DNA from: Aphrocallistes beatrix
Taxonomy: Eukaryota; Porifera; Hexactinellida; Sceptrulophora; Aphrocallistidae
Direction: 5' to 3'
Length of the DNA: 64,000 nucleotides
NCBI GenBank assembly: GCA_963281255.1
Contig: OY725491.1
Location: 3,100,001-3,164,000, forward strand
Of this stretch, positions 12,640 to 23,904 are shown in pieces. The notes under the pieces are model-generated. The model searched no databases. It was not told the origin of the DNA and was given only the letters and a program-made list of their open reading frames with translations. The number at the start of each line of letters is the position of its first letter. Position 1 is the first letter of the stretch. Both the position numbers and the translations under genes were made by a program.

Positions 12640-13600
12640 AATTATAAAAAAGGCCCTCACAGACAGACTAGAAGTGTGTTTCCACATCCCTTGGATGATG
12701 ACACAAATCATGTCATCCATGGAATTCGGAAGCACATTTCTAGCCTGTCTGTGAGGGGTTTTTTTCAGGGTTGGGTTTTGTCCGTCCAAAACAGGTTTTG
12801 GACAGGGCAGTGGACAAAACCTGGTTTTAACCGGTTAAAACCGGACAAAACTGGACAAAACTGGACAAAGCCTAATAGAAACTGTAAATAGTTGCAGTGG
12901 GTACGAAACAGTTTAGGATGGAAAGAGAGCGAGGACAATGAATGAATTTTCTTGCAACGCCTGTTTATTACCATAACTATATTTTGTATTCGATTTATCA
13001 TGGAAGACACGAACAACACTTGGACAAAACCTGGACAAAACTTGGACAAAACCTGGACAAAACTTGGACAAAACTTGGATATAACTTGGACAAAACCTGG
13101 ACAAAAATTGGACAAAACTTGGATATAACTTGGACAAAACTTGGACAAAACCGTTAATGGGGAATATGAATTAAATTTTGAGGTTTTGTCCAGTTTTGTC
13201 CACCCTAGAGGTTTTGGACAGGACGGTTTTAACCTGATTAAAACCACTAGGTTTTGTCCAAGTGGACAAAACCTGCCAACCCTGTTTTTTTTACATCAAT
13301 TAAAGTTTGTAGGATGAAAATTGTGGATGTATATTTTGGCTGTGTCATCATGATGACGTCAGCACAATTATTTAGGATAGTTTTGCATGATCATCTACAC
13401 TGAACACTTTCTACAACATATGTTTATTTCTATTTTCTATCATGTTAACTCTATTAACCATATATAATTATTGCTGTATCATAATGATGACGTAAGCATA
13501 ATTAATTAAGATAATTTTGTTGAGACATCTCTATTGAACACTTTATTGAACAATTGTTTATCTCAGCTTAAAATTTGAGCTCTAATATGCATTTATCATT
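12640..13600. repeat. Hairpin-bearing dispersed repeat, copy 1 (split by a hAT-type MITE)
   Basis: Carries an imperfect hairpin (GACAGACTAGAAGTGTG ... TTCTAGCCTGTCTGTGAGG) and two later blocks with TGTGTCATCATGATGACGTC-like sequence. A second, inverted copy is at 62100-62510. The MITE at 12766-13284 interrupts it at a T-run; the second copy has no insertion there. No coding sequence. Confidence 0.65.
12766..13284. mobile_element. hAT-type MITE with internal TGGACAAAAC tandem repeats
   Basis: Ends are CAGGGTTGGGTTTTGTCC and the inverted counterpart GGACAAAACCTGCCAACCCTG (split here: GGACAAAACCTG, CCAACCCTG). Flanks are T-runs compatible with an 8-bp duplication. The interior at about 13018-13152 is a minisatellite of 10-12 bp units (TTGGACAAAACC). 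Open frames across it are low-complexity products of the repeat, not genes. Confidence 0.7.
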
Positions 13601-13969
13601 AAAATTAGGCGATGATGACTTGACAAACTTTAACCACAAATGGCTAAGAGGTCCAATGTCCGATAGATATAGGAATGAAATATGTTTTAGAGCGCCTCTA
13701 CTTCGTCTAGTTTTTGTGCAATAAGCAAAATAATGAAATTAAAGATGCTACGTAATGATGATGATTTGTCATATATTGAAAATCGCATGAGTATGGGCAC
13801 ATCTACATATAGTATGTTCGCAGGTTCACAAAAGTTTTCAGGGCGATATCTTTCAAACTCTGGTCTGTGCACCACTTTCGGCCGGCTGGCCGTACACCAG
13901 CACTCATTTTAGTAATGTGCTACTATATTATTATGTTGGATCATAGATCCAATATAATAATATAGGAAG

Positions 13970-15117
13970 CATACTAAAAAGGTGACAATGACGTCATAAT
14001 TCCATGATGATCCGACATTTTCTACTGAACTCAGAACTTCACATGCCACTCTCACATGCCAAAAATCAGCTTTCTGTGCTTTGCAGTTTTTCCAATCAAT
14101 TCGTTACGGGTATATATACGTATATATGTTAGGACAAATTTGCGAAATCAACAATTATGCATAATTGTCGACAAATATGTAAAATTGTTCATTTCACAAC
14201 AATTATGCAAAATTGTTCATCTAATACGACAATTATGCATAATTGTTGTGAAATGAACTGTTTACATCATTGTTTAAAATGAAAGCAACAATTATGCAAA
14301 ATTGTTAATTGTGCTGTCACGAAAATTTTGATACAGGGGACCAATTTTTATCATGGAAAATTGGTCCTATGCTGAAAGTTTTGATCCTGCATGGACAAAT
14401 TTTCCATAGAATATTGGTCCGGGGGACCATTTCTTTCACAGTTAACCCGATTTCTCCAATTGAGGATGTATGTATTGTATCAAAAAATTAGATAAGCTAA
14501 ACATGTAGTATATCTAATTAGAATTCTAATTAGATAGTTAATGAGAAACAGAATAGACATTCTGTTGATTTTCGATATTACTGATAACATCTTCACCCGT
14601 AAGTTCTGGGTCTACATGAATTTTAACCCTAGCATTTAGACCTGAATCTTCCTATAAGGATTTATAAAATAATTTGAAGAGACTTGGTTTGTAGGGCAGT
14701 TTTCACTCATTTTGTGGAATGTATTCAACGAACACACACACTGTCCTAGAACTAATAATAAACTAGAGGGATGGCATAGTAAATTTAAAAAATGGCTCGA
14801 AAAGTGCTGTAAATATATACGAAATTGTAAAATATGCATAATTGTCGCATTAGATGAATAATTATGCATAATTGTCGAATTAGATGAACAATTATGCATA
14901 ATTGTCGTATTAGATGAACAATTATGCATAATTGTTGTGAAATGAACAATTATGCATAATTGTCGTATTAAATGAACAATTATGCATAATTGTTGCGAGA
15001 TGAACAATTATGCATAATTGTCGACAATTATGCATAATTGTTGATTTCGCAAATTTGTCCTAACATATAGTATACTACACAAACAAACAAACATTAATCG
15101 AGTTTTAATAGTAAGGA
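13970..15117 (-). mobile_element. Helitron-like copy hosting a TIR element in its microsatellite
   Basis: The core (GGTGACAATGACGTCATAAT ... CACATGCCAAAAATCAGC, TCAATTCGTTACG) runs to 14125. After the insertion at 14126-15066, the remaining microsatellite and 5' end (ACATTAATCGAG ... AGTAAGGA) end at 15117 before T. The 3' GC-rich block is absent on the left. Sequence at 13600-13969 just before it shows no feature I recognise. Confidence 0.7.
14126..15066. mobile_element. TIR element built from ATTATGCATAATTGT repeats, copy 1
   Basis: Both ends read ATGTTAGGACAAATTTGCG in inverted orientation, followed by many copies of the self-complementary AACAATTATGCATAATTGT motif (left array about 14149-14305, right array about 14830-15040). 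The middle has an unrelated segment with repeated GGACCAATTTT / AAAATTGGTCC palindromes. It inserted into a TA microsatellite of a Helitron-like copy. The relative at 41538-43235 carries a gene fragment; this one does not. Confidence 0.75.
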
Positions 15118-15519
15118 TATCATTTACATAATCATAATTCTTTCCGAATGCCTTGATGATAATCTTTCCAATGTCTATAATATTCAGCTGAAGCATGGAC
15201 TTCTATTATTTTAAGATATTAAGTGTGAAAAAATTGAATTGTGTCAACGGTTCTCGATTTTGTGATCTAGAACCAGCACGTTCTGCGAAGGGAATCATTA
15301 TCTATGCTGAGAGTGATATCATTTGGAAAACATCAAGGTACTGTTGCTATAGATTTATAATATACTTGCAGTATATAACATTTAATTCCTCATGTACTAA
15401 TATTAAATATTCAATGGAACTTGCACTGGAAAATGTAGATGTTAGGAAATTTCTGATGGATCATCTGGTTTGCTTCTTAATGTAAGCATGATGAAGTTTG
15501 CAGACAATTTGATGAGTTG
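15118..15519. other. No recognised gene
   Basis: A 96-codon open frame (15195-15485, plus strand) is present but shows no motif, transmembrane pattern or family I know. It may be chance. Confidence 0.3.
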
Positions 15520-16313
15520 TTAAGGATACCGCCCTCGAAAAACCTTGCCTGGCGTAAAAAAACTTTTTATTGCTAATTTCATTGTATTACTGAGCAGTCT
15601 ACCATCTGATAGCACTATTCGGACGGTATTTATTTTGATTTTTATGAGTTAACCCCCTAAAGTTTAGCGTTACTAAAAATTGAAAAATTATTCAAGGTTT
15701 TAACTCATTTACCAATTATCTCAAATATTAGGAGCTAGGTGCCTGATTTTCCTTAAATCTCCTTAAATCTCCTTAAATCTCTAATAATCTCCTTAAATCT
15801 CTACAATCTCTACACCTTAAATCTCTATATCTCAGGACTTTAAAATTTCAAAATTGACCGTCTTTACAGATTTTTAACTCAAAATTGGTGATAGAGGTTT
15901 GAAAATTTCAAGAGTTATTCCCTATCATTAGCTGATGAGCGTAGGACCACTTTATTTTCGATATCTAATAGCTTGCTGATTTTATTCCTGATTTCCCAAA
16001 AAAACAGACATTTTTCGCCGGTTTTTGGCCCCTTTTTTTCAGACACAGATAACATTTACATCGTTTGTCATTTAAACTTTCTTTTATTCTTATGAATAAA
16101 GCAAATATGGTAGACTATCTATGGTTCGATTTTGGAAGCATTTGATTCCTTGGTATGTCCTAAACAATTCCTTGTGTGCCCGAATTTCTACCATTAAGAT
16201 GTGCTTGCGGAAAACGAAAAAACAGACTTTGAGACACTGTATCTCAAAAACTAGAAATGAGAATCAAAAACGGTTTGGAAGGTCTCAGTATTTTTTGAAG
16301 GCGGTATCCTTAA
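15520..16313 (+). mobile_element. TTAA-flanked element, complete copy
   Basis: Starts TTAAGGATACCGCCCTCG and ends GGCGGTATCCTTAA, so terminal inverted repeats of about 14 bp abut TTAA on both sides. The phrase CCTTAAATCTC is tandemly repeated near 15755-15830. Related left ends lie at 4871, 18830 and 58127. No intact protein; the open frame from 16121 runs out of the element and I do not regard it as a gene. Confidence 0.75.
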
Positions 16314-17479
16314 AGATGAGAATTGTGGATGCTTTTGTAGTTTATGTCGAGAAGAGGAGAAACCATAACCAAAAACTTAAAAATCTCGTTATCACTTGCG
16401 AGGGAAGTCCCTATTATTTGGATAGCATCCTCATAGAATATAATTATAAAATTGCATTTAAAACAATTTTCGGCAAAGGGTAGCGAATTGCCAAAGAAAC
16501 GCAATGATTTTCCGGAACATTATAATAAAGAAATTCAAGATGCATAACGATGCAATACGGATTCTTCAACTGTTATAGATTAGGTTACATTATGCTTGGA
16601 ATTGATTGATCATATAGACAATCTTCGTTTTCTATTCCCAATCATTAATTAATTTGCGTCAAACTAGCGGACAAAAAATCGAAATACCTCCAGCAAAAAC
16701 ATAAACATGAATCTAAAAATGGTGGTCATAAATTTTATCAAATCCAATTAACAAAACGATTCTGATGACTTAATGGGATTACAGACTAATTGTGGAATAT
16801 GGCAAAAGTTATTTGCAAAAAATAGGCTTTGAGGTTCATTCACAAACAAATTATCGAGAATAGTTATATAAATGGTAATTTGGAAACTAGACGATATTTT
16901 ATGGGAAATTGAATCAGCTGAAATTATTTTCACTATCCTTTGTCCACACTATCAAAACTGGATTAATATATACCAGGGGCCCGCGAGAGAATATATTTAA
17001 TGGCCCGCAACTCTTTTCAAACACTATATTATGGAGCACCTCGTGTTAGTGGTTGCAATACAAAATTTTCCTGCGTGTTTTGTTTATAAATTGGTGATGA
17101 AATCAATATATATTTTATAATTATTATATAATGATTCAATTTATTACTTAGTTATTTTTGATTTTATAAGTAGAATTTTAGTTCTTATATGCTTCCATAT
17201 TGGTTTCAAATGTCAATTCTTGCTATGGCCATGGTGATGTGACTGTAAAAAGAATTGGGAAGCACGACAATTCATCGCACACAATTCATCACAGTCAATT
17301 CATCGCGGATAGTGGCATTTCATCACTACACTACAATGTCTTCATAAATTAGATGCTACAAAGTATAAAAGCTAAGCATCTTTTCGAGATTATTAATTAA
17401 GATGTATCGCAAACTAACTTCCGAGAAAGGCAAACTCAAAATTTAAAAAGATTACTTTTTCTATACCAAAGACAGATAA
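16314..17479. other. No recognised gene
   Basis: AT-rich sequence with short frames lacking motifs. At 16972-17020 the phrases CAGGGGCCCGCGAG and TGGCCCGCAA hint at an old hAT terminus, but no partner end was found. At 17268-17330 AATTCATCGCA-like phrases recur four times. Confidence 0.4.
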
Positions 17480-18676
17480 TTATCTGTTCCTGGCACTACT
17501 AGCTGGTACTGTGACCATAAAACCAAAATAGTGTCGTGGACGAGTGCATTTGAATGGTCATGCAATTATAAAGTATGTGGGCGAGCACAATCATGCAGGG
17601 GATGCTCCAAAGACGCATTTATTGATGGCATTGCAGGCATTATGTGAAAGAGCAACCACTACTCAAAATCATGCTTGAAAAGAACTACAAAGGAAGAGAA
17701 ATAAGCATACAAATTGCCCCCCCCCAGCCTGCTGACCTCCTTTTTTTAAATATTCTAGTAGAATATACTTTTCTCAAAATGGTACAGATTTCCTACCTCA
17801 CGACTCTGGACCCGGACATAATCGAATTTTAATATTCTCCACGCGACATAATCTAACATTGCTCGAATAATGTAGCAAATTGTATGCGGATGGGACTTTT
17901 AAAATTTCTTCAAATATCTTTCAGCAGGTGTGTACAATTCATGGTCGAGTTTTTGGGGAGCAGATTTTTCCACTTGACTACTGCCTTTTGCCGAACAAGA
18001 CCTTTGCAACTTATGAGGGCATGGTCCAGGCACTGAAAGAACTACAACCTGGGCTCAATCCAAGTTGCCTAATAGCTGACTTCGAAAAAGGCGCAATCCG
18101 ACCATTCCAAGAAGCGTTTCCTGGGAGACATTGTACGGGCTGCTTTTTTCATCGTAGTCGAAGTATTTGGCAACGAATACAAGCCGCTGGTTTACAGCAC
18201 GACTACCAAACTGATCCTGATTTTAATGCATGGCTACGTTGTCTTCCAGCTTTGGCATTCCTACCACCTGGTGGTGTAGAAAAGGCGTTTGACGATCTGC
18301 TTTTGGCAGATGGTTTGATCCACGTGCACAGGATATTGCGAACTACTTCGAAGATACATACATTGGACGTCCAAACCGTCGTGGAAACCGTTAGTCCCCA
18401 CTGTTCCCAATAAATATTTGGAATGTACATCTGCGTACAATTGAGGATGAAGATCGTACCAATAACCAAATCGAAGGATTTCGTCGTGGATTTCAATCCC
18501 TTATTCGTGCTCAAGTGCCAAATGTCTTTCGTTTCATTGAAATTTTAGGGAAGCAGCAGCTGCTGAAAGAGACTGATGTGCAGCAGCTGCTGAAAGAGAC
18601 TGATGTGCAGCAGCTCATTGGATGCCATGAGGCTCCGCCAAAAGGAAAAAATATCAATGCTGTGATGAACGAATAA
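17480..18676 (+). pseudogene. FLYWCH-MULE transposase, broken
   Basis: Order: a FLYWCH-type zinc-binding segment (about 17498-17655: SWYCDHK, then after a shift CRGRVHLNGH and GEHNHAGDAPKTH), then a MULE transposase core (17880-18413). Visible catalytic motifs are MYADGTFK (first Asp), LIADFEKG (second Asp, residue 67 of the core frame) with GCFFH after it, and RTNNQIEGFRRGF (Glu region, about 18452-18495). The frame breaks inside the zinc finger, between finger and core, and again at about 18400. The terminal part holds a perfect 27-bp tandem duplication. No terminal repeats were identified. The family normally moves by cut-and-paste in the nucleus; this copy is dead. Confidence 0.85.
18554..18607 (+). 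repeat. Perfect 27-bp tandem duplication in the MULE remnant
   Basis: The unit beginning CAGCAGCTGCTGAAAG occurs twice back to back and keeps the reading frame (nine residues QQLLKETDV repeated), followed by a partial third CAGCAGCT. Confidence 0.9.
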
Positions 18677-18829
18677 AGAGTATTTTAAAATATTGGTGAA
18701 AGAATTAATTGCCAAGCTCTAAAAGGAATTCCATTTTGCTACAATTTCTAAGTACACGTAATGCATGTTTATTCTACAATGAATATCTCCAGTTACATCT
18801 AAATTTTTGATTAAGCAATATTACTATAC

Positions 18830-19058
18830 TTAAGGATACCGCCCTCGAAAAACGTCGTATGAAATTAAAAAAATGGCAAAAATTTTTGCTGTTAATTCAA
18901 TTATATTAATGAGTGGTCTACCATCTAATCGTAATTGTTGGAAGGTATTTATCTTGATTTTTCTGTGGTGACCAGCTAAATATTAGTGTTCGTATATATC
19001 GGAAAATAATTAGTGGTTTTTCGGCGCATTCATCAATTAGTTTAATACTTATCTGATA
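18830..19058 (+). mobile_element. Left end of a TTAA-flanked element
   Basis: TTAAGGATACCGCCCTCG followed by the family left arm (compare 58127-58345), cut at 19058 by a Helitron-like copy after ATCTGATA. The interior of the same family resumes after 21949, so these are probably parts of one disrupted element. Confidence 0.65.
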
Positions 19059-19565
19059 CAAGCGCGCTTCGCTTGAATGCGCTGCGCGGCTGGCGGACAC
19101 TTTGTGTCCGCCGGAGGCTCCCTTCGGTCGCCTGCGGTCACCATTGATTAATTATATGAGATATAACATCTCTAAATACATCTGCCCTACAATCGATATC
19201 ACACAAAGATCACCAAAATTATCAATTATTAAAATTTTGATGAGTAATGATGACGTCATAACAAAGTGATGAGTCATCACTTTTTAATAATAGGTATATC
19301 ATATGTAAGATTTGTTAGTATACAGATTCTACTAAAATCTCTGCCTTCTATCTCCTATAATGACTGAATTATGCTCAAATAACTCTGTTGCTTAACTTTT
19401 AAAAATGTGACAATGATATCATAATTCCATGATGAGTCGACATTTTGCTCTGAGCTTAGAACTTACTGGAGCCATAGCCAAAAGACCCCCACATGCCCAA
19501 AATCAACTTTCTATGACCTGCAGTTTCTTCAATCAATTCGTTACATATACATATACGTATATACA

Positions 19566-20080
19566 GGGTGGCTTTTAAGTTATTTCCCAAGCTTGATTAG
19601 GCATAAAATTTATTATACTCAAACAATCTTAGTTATTATGGTCTTTAGAGATTGTAATTCAAATATTCTCAATGATTTTAAAAGATTTTTCGAGTCTAAG
19701 ACCTAGAACTGTGTTTTGTATGATGAGTTTTGTGGAGAAAATATGTGTCTTAGCGCGAAGCGAAATTCGAGATTCAGGGCCCACTGCTTTTCAAATTATC
19801 TCTCTAGAGTCTTCAAATTCTAGGACAAATTAGCTCTCACATTTTCCTCGAACACTCTAAATTTGTAGAAAAATAGGATGCTTAACCCACGCTTGCCACA
19901 GGAATGTGTTGCGTCATTTCCGGTTTAAGCCATTTTCAATGGGGAAGCCATACAAGTTTGGGGTTACTACTATAAATAGAAAAATCCCAAATGCTTTCAA
20001 GGGCTTAGATGAGTATATATTGAGAACCATTTGGATCAGATTTTTGGTGATGTGAAAAAAAGTGCCATTTTGGGTCAAAT
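19566..20080. mobile_element. Mariner-type MITE, copy 2, incomplete
   Basis: Begins CAGGGTGGCTTTTAAGTT after TA and follows the left arm of the element at 46-795 for ~190 bp. Its later part (ACCATTTGGATCAGATTTTT ... AAAAGTGCCATTTTGGGTC) matches the interior of that element in inverted orientation. No right terminus is present. Confidence 0.65.
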
Positions 20081-20081
20081 A

Positions 20082-21030
20082 AGTGATCTGCCAAAAATCA
20101 TGAACAACGCAGAATAGAGCCTCGAAATGTATTACTAGCATATATAAATATGACGCCAAAGTATCCATATCCGTTGTTAAAATTTCGATTAGTCATCATA
20201 TGCTTGCACAATAGGCTATATTTGGGACACATTTAGTGAATTTCAGAGGTTGTTTAAGAGCACTTCTAAGTGGTTGTTTTATTATAGTTTTTTTGTATAG
20301 AACTGAGCTGTGAATGGGTTGATGCGAAAAGTGAATATTTTTCATGGAATGTTGCTACATTCCAGCGTTGCAATGGAAATGCATTTTGATCAGTTGAGGT
20401 CATATCTTGAAAACCGCAATAACTAGTATGCATTCAAATTTTATCTTTTTTGATAGCCAATAGACTACTTCCTATAATTCCATTACATAATTTCCACGTC
20501 GAGATTCAATGGTTCACGAGTTATCAGACTATTTATCACTTTGGTCACATTTGGTAATTTGTTTAATAACTCGTAAACCATTGAATCTAGACGTGAAATT
20601 ATGTTATGGCTTTATAGGAAGTAGTCTATTGGCTATCAAATAAGATCAAATTTGAATGCATAGTTATTGCGGTTTTCAAGATATGACCTCAACTGATCAA
20701 AATGCATTTCCATTGCAACGCTGGAATGTAGCAACATTCCATGAAAAATATTCACTTTTCGAATCAACCCATTCACAGCTCAGTTCTAAACAAAAAAAAC
20801 TATAATAAAACAACCACTTAGAAGTGCCCTTAAACAACCTCTGAAATTCACTAAATGTGCCACAAATATAACCTATTGTGCAAGCATATGATGACTAATC
20901 GAAATTTTAACAACGGATATGGATACTTTGGCGTCATATTTATATATGCTGGTAATACATTTCGATGCTCTATTCTGCGTTGTTCATGATTTTTGGCAGA
21001 TCATGTATTTGATCAACCATCTTCGACCGC
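20082..21030. repeat. ~1-kb palindrome A (foldback element)
   Basis: Two ~440-bp arms, nearly identical in inverted orientation, flank a short centre near 20540. Example: ATGCATTTTGATCAGTTGAG on the left and its complement on the right, with CATTCCAGCGTTGCAATGG in both. Related palindromes are at 27886-28901 and 31247-32310. Non-coding in both strands; a transcript would fold into a long hairpin. Confidence 0.85.
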
Positions 21031-21059
21031 ATCCCTGGTCCATTTTTGAGATTTAGATG

Positions 21060-21906
21060 GAAGCCTTTATATACAGAGTGCTATGGTCAGATTAAATATC
21101 GGATTGTTTAGCAAATATTAGTCCTCTAAAATTAACTTTTCAACTCATTAGTGACATTTATTGCATTCCTATACATAGCAACAACAGCATTGCATTGCTT
21201 ATGTTTAGTCTGTCTGCGGTCAAATCAACAACAGACTTATAATTCCGAAAGCACATATCAATAGCAGAATGTTGTAAGAATGAGTGATATTAAAGATGAA
21301 GACATAAAAGCATTTTCAAAATGGCAGAAATTGAGAGTTGTCAGGTCAATTTTAAATTTTTACAAAAGGCATAAAATTTTGAGGTATATATAGAAAGCGT
21401 TCACAGGTACAAAAATGTGAATAACTCAAAGAGAACATATGGAAACCAAATTAACTTTTTTATACAATGAATTATGAATATAAACAGTAAATATCCAAAA
21501 ATAAAACAGTTTCCAAAATATACATTTTTGTTACGTCATAGTTCCGGTTTGCTTTGGGAGTTGGTTTCAGTTCCAGTTTTCACAAAGAAAAGGAACTCTA
21601 AACTTAATTTGCTCTACCTTTTCTTATTCTCCATATGTAAAAACATAAGTATTGCAATTTATGAAAGAATTTGATGAATATTTTTCGAGTTATTCGAATT
21701 TAAAATCGGATGGTGATTTTACCATTGTGAAAATCCTTGGTCAAACAGCAAAAATTCAAAAGTTTGTGACGTCATAACTCAAAAACCACATGACCGATTG
21801 ATCTGAAATTTCCACAAAAGTAAAGACATATCAGTGCCGGCAAACTTCAGACCAATCGGTTGATGGTGGTGAAATGACTGGTTGATTTGACATGGAATTC
21901 CCCATA
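21060..21906 (+). mobile_element. Terminal part of the long-TIR transposon, solo
   Basis: Matches about 53590-54450 throughout: a block with AGCAACAACAGCATTGCA, the TIR segment (AATGTGAATAACTCAAAGAG, ATAGTTCCGGTTTGCT) and the outer end (GACATGGAATTCCCC). No transposase lies beside it, so it is a solo end or a deletion derivative. Confidence 0.7.
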
Positions 21907-21948
21907 TATATATACAAATAAATATTAATCGTGTTTTAATAGTAAGGA

Positions 21949-23269
21949 TTTTTTAATGATAAAGACCTAAAGATGATTTTGGCTATTTAGAGATTATAAA
22001 ACGCAAAAATTTAGAAAAAAGGCATATAAATCCAATTAAAATAGCTCCATGAAGGACTTCATTTCTAAAATGTTTCGGGAAATGGCCGCTGTGGTATTAA
22101 TTGTTGTATCTAAAATAGAATTCTGATCTTTTTTTTTAAAAATTGTTCAGATCCCACCATTTGTTCGTAAGTTATCGTATATTAAATGAAAGGATATATA
22201 TGATAATATATACTAGGTTCCTCAAACATCTCTTTGTCAAAAAATAAATATTTCTTGACTTATCATTGATTTTATTGTAATACAAATTCTATGGAGAACT
22301 TTGACTATATTAGAAAATGGCGAATCTAGTCATGGAATACGTATGTGCCCGAATGTAGCTATCAAACTAAAAAATCCATGCATTTGTTACTAGAAATGGT
22401 TACTGAAAAATTGATTCACTTTTCATGATTATATTGGAAGTTCTGGCCTTTTACGTCCCAGATTCGTTCAAAACCCCCTATGGTCCAAAAACTGATTCCT
22501 CCCTATCTCTGGAAATATATACCCAAATTCTTAGTTCTCAATTCCTAATATACATTTTATAACATTATCTAATATATTAAAACTCTAGGATTTTTTTTGT
22601 TTTTTTGTTTGTTTGTCCGAATTGATTGAAGAATTAGCAAGTCGTAGTGATACGAAAATTGGCATGTAGGTGTCAAATGGTGAATCTAGGATTAAGTTCG
22701 AAGATCTAAGCGAAATGTTCACACCTCGCCGAGATAGGTGACAAAATGTGCTGACCAATCAAATTCGATTATTTTGTAATGCAAATACATTGGAATAAAA
22801 TAGTAGTAACTTATGCATACAATCCAAAGAACTATTTGTGATTGAAATTCATTGGTTTATGTGAACCAATCAATTATCAGCCTTTTATAATGCCATTCAC
22901 ACGATTCTATTTCACATAAATGATTGAATAATGCTATTTGAGTCTATAATTTGATCGTTAACAACAATTAAAGTGTGTTATATGCTACGATCAATCAATT
23001 CGATCATAACATAACTTTTACCGACATGGACTGGTATTGATTATTTTTAAGTATAATAATCTTAAGCAATGTGAACTTTGTGTATTCAAATTGAGCTTAC
23101 ATTCAGGATAGTTGACTTACGTAATACAAAGTAAATTATATTTATCAAGAAACAAAATTTCTGCTACAGTTATGATTTCATTAATGTAACCGTAGACAAA
23201 TGACAATCCAGCGTACTTAGTATAAAACAAGAAAGCGACGTATTGTTTCTTTAATATCCCCAAGCGCCC
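21949..23269. repeat. Interior of the large TTAA-element family and unassigned sequence
   Basis: 21980-22600 matches 58440-58810 and 59356-59625 (ATGAAAGGATATATATGATA, TCTATGGAGAACTTTGA, TCCAAAAACTGATTCCTCC). It preserves the uninserted site for the Helitron-like copy at 58811. At 22597-22720 a diverged Helitron-like core (CCGAATTGATTGAAGAATTAG) is seen. 22720-23269 shows nothing I recognise. Confidence 0.55.
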
Positions 23270-23335
23270 ACTGGGTAAGTCTGCGGATACGTAGTGTCTG
23301 CAAGCCGCGCAGCGCAAGCAAGCGAAGCGCACTTG
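23270..23335 (+). mobile_element. Helitron-like 3' end fragment
   Basis: Only the GC-rich 3' block remains: AAGCCGCGCAGCGCAAGC, then AAGCGAAGCGCACTTG, followed by T. The body is missing. Confidence 0.65.
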
Positions 23336-23379
23336 TATATATGGTTATTTGATAATACTTGTATTACGTCCTATGAAAT

Positions 23380-23704
23380 GCTAAGTTTTTTTTTTAAATT
23401 TTTTTCACGTGATGACACAGCATTTTTCGAAAATCCTAACTTGAAGACTAAAAGTGGTTGACTCTCGCACTTATTTCCTAATATACTTTTTAGAAGCTCT
23501 TTATTCATTCTAAACCGATGAATTAAACTTTGTAGTGCTAGAAGTATGAATTATATTTCTCAATTGGTTCAAAATATTCGGGGTTAGAGGCCTCAAGGTA
23601 ATTTGTGAATTTTCAGTTTAATTTTGCTATTTTCACCAAAATCTGTTGGAATATATCTAATTCATCATAAATGTGATTAAATGCCCATGGATACTTGTAT
23701 TTAT
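23380..23704 (+). repeat. Interior segment of the large TTAA-element family
   Basis: Matches 59655-59827 followed directly by 60596-60745 (TTTAGAAGCTCTTTATTC, AATATTCGGGGTTAGAGG, ATTAAATGCCCATGGAT). It provides the uninserted site for the mariner-type MITE at 59828-60593. Confidence 0.65.
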
Positions 23705-23904
23705 CGTTAAGATGTCCCAGTAGTACCTTATATGTCCCGGTAGCTCCTTACATGCACCACTAGTGCTTAAGATGTCCCAGTAGCATCTTACGTGTTCCAC
23801 TAGTGCCTAAGATGTCCCATTGACATGTAAGATATCCCACTAACATATATATTTCCCGGTGGTAGCACTTAAGATGTCCCAGTAGCAACTTATATGTCCC
23901 GATA
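23705..23904. repeat. ~20-bp satellite array, left part
   Basis: Degenerate repeats of about 20 bp alternating AAGATGTCCCAGTAGCA and TTATATGTCCCGGTAGC types. The array is interrupted at 23905 by a hAT element and resumes at 26327. Confidence 0.8.

Larger units (their letters stand above)
19059..21948 (-). mobile_element. Helitron-like copy whose microsatellite holds 2.3 kb of other elements
   Basis: The GC-rich 3' end and core run from 19059 to the GTTACATATACATATACG microsatellite near 19565. The matching 5' end (AATATTAATCGTGTTTTAAT ... AGTAAGGA) appears at 21910-21948. Everything between is foreign: a mariner-type MITE piece, palindrome A and the terminal part of a long-TIR transposon. 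Outer flanks are A and T, as in the other copies. Confidence 0.65.

Noticed and set aside
12765-13247. 160-codon minus-strand frame across the minisatellite
   Set aside because: Its repetitive sequence is a direct product of the TGGACAAAAC repeat, and frames on the other strand are equally long.
14636-15007. 123-codon minus-strand frame
   Set aside because: It is the translation of the ATTATGCATAATTGT array (repeating IMHNCSSN), not a gene.
16121-16483. 120-codon plus-strand frame
   Set aside because: It begins inside the non-coding TTAA element and runs out of it; the in-element part is repeated elsewhere with stops.
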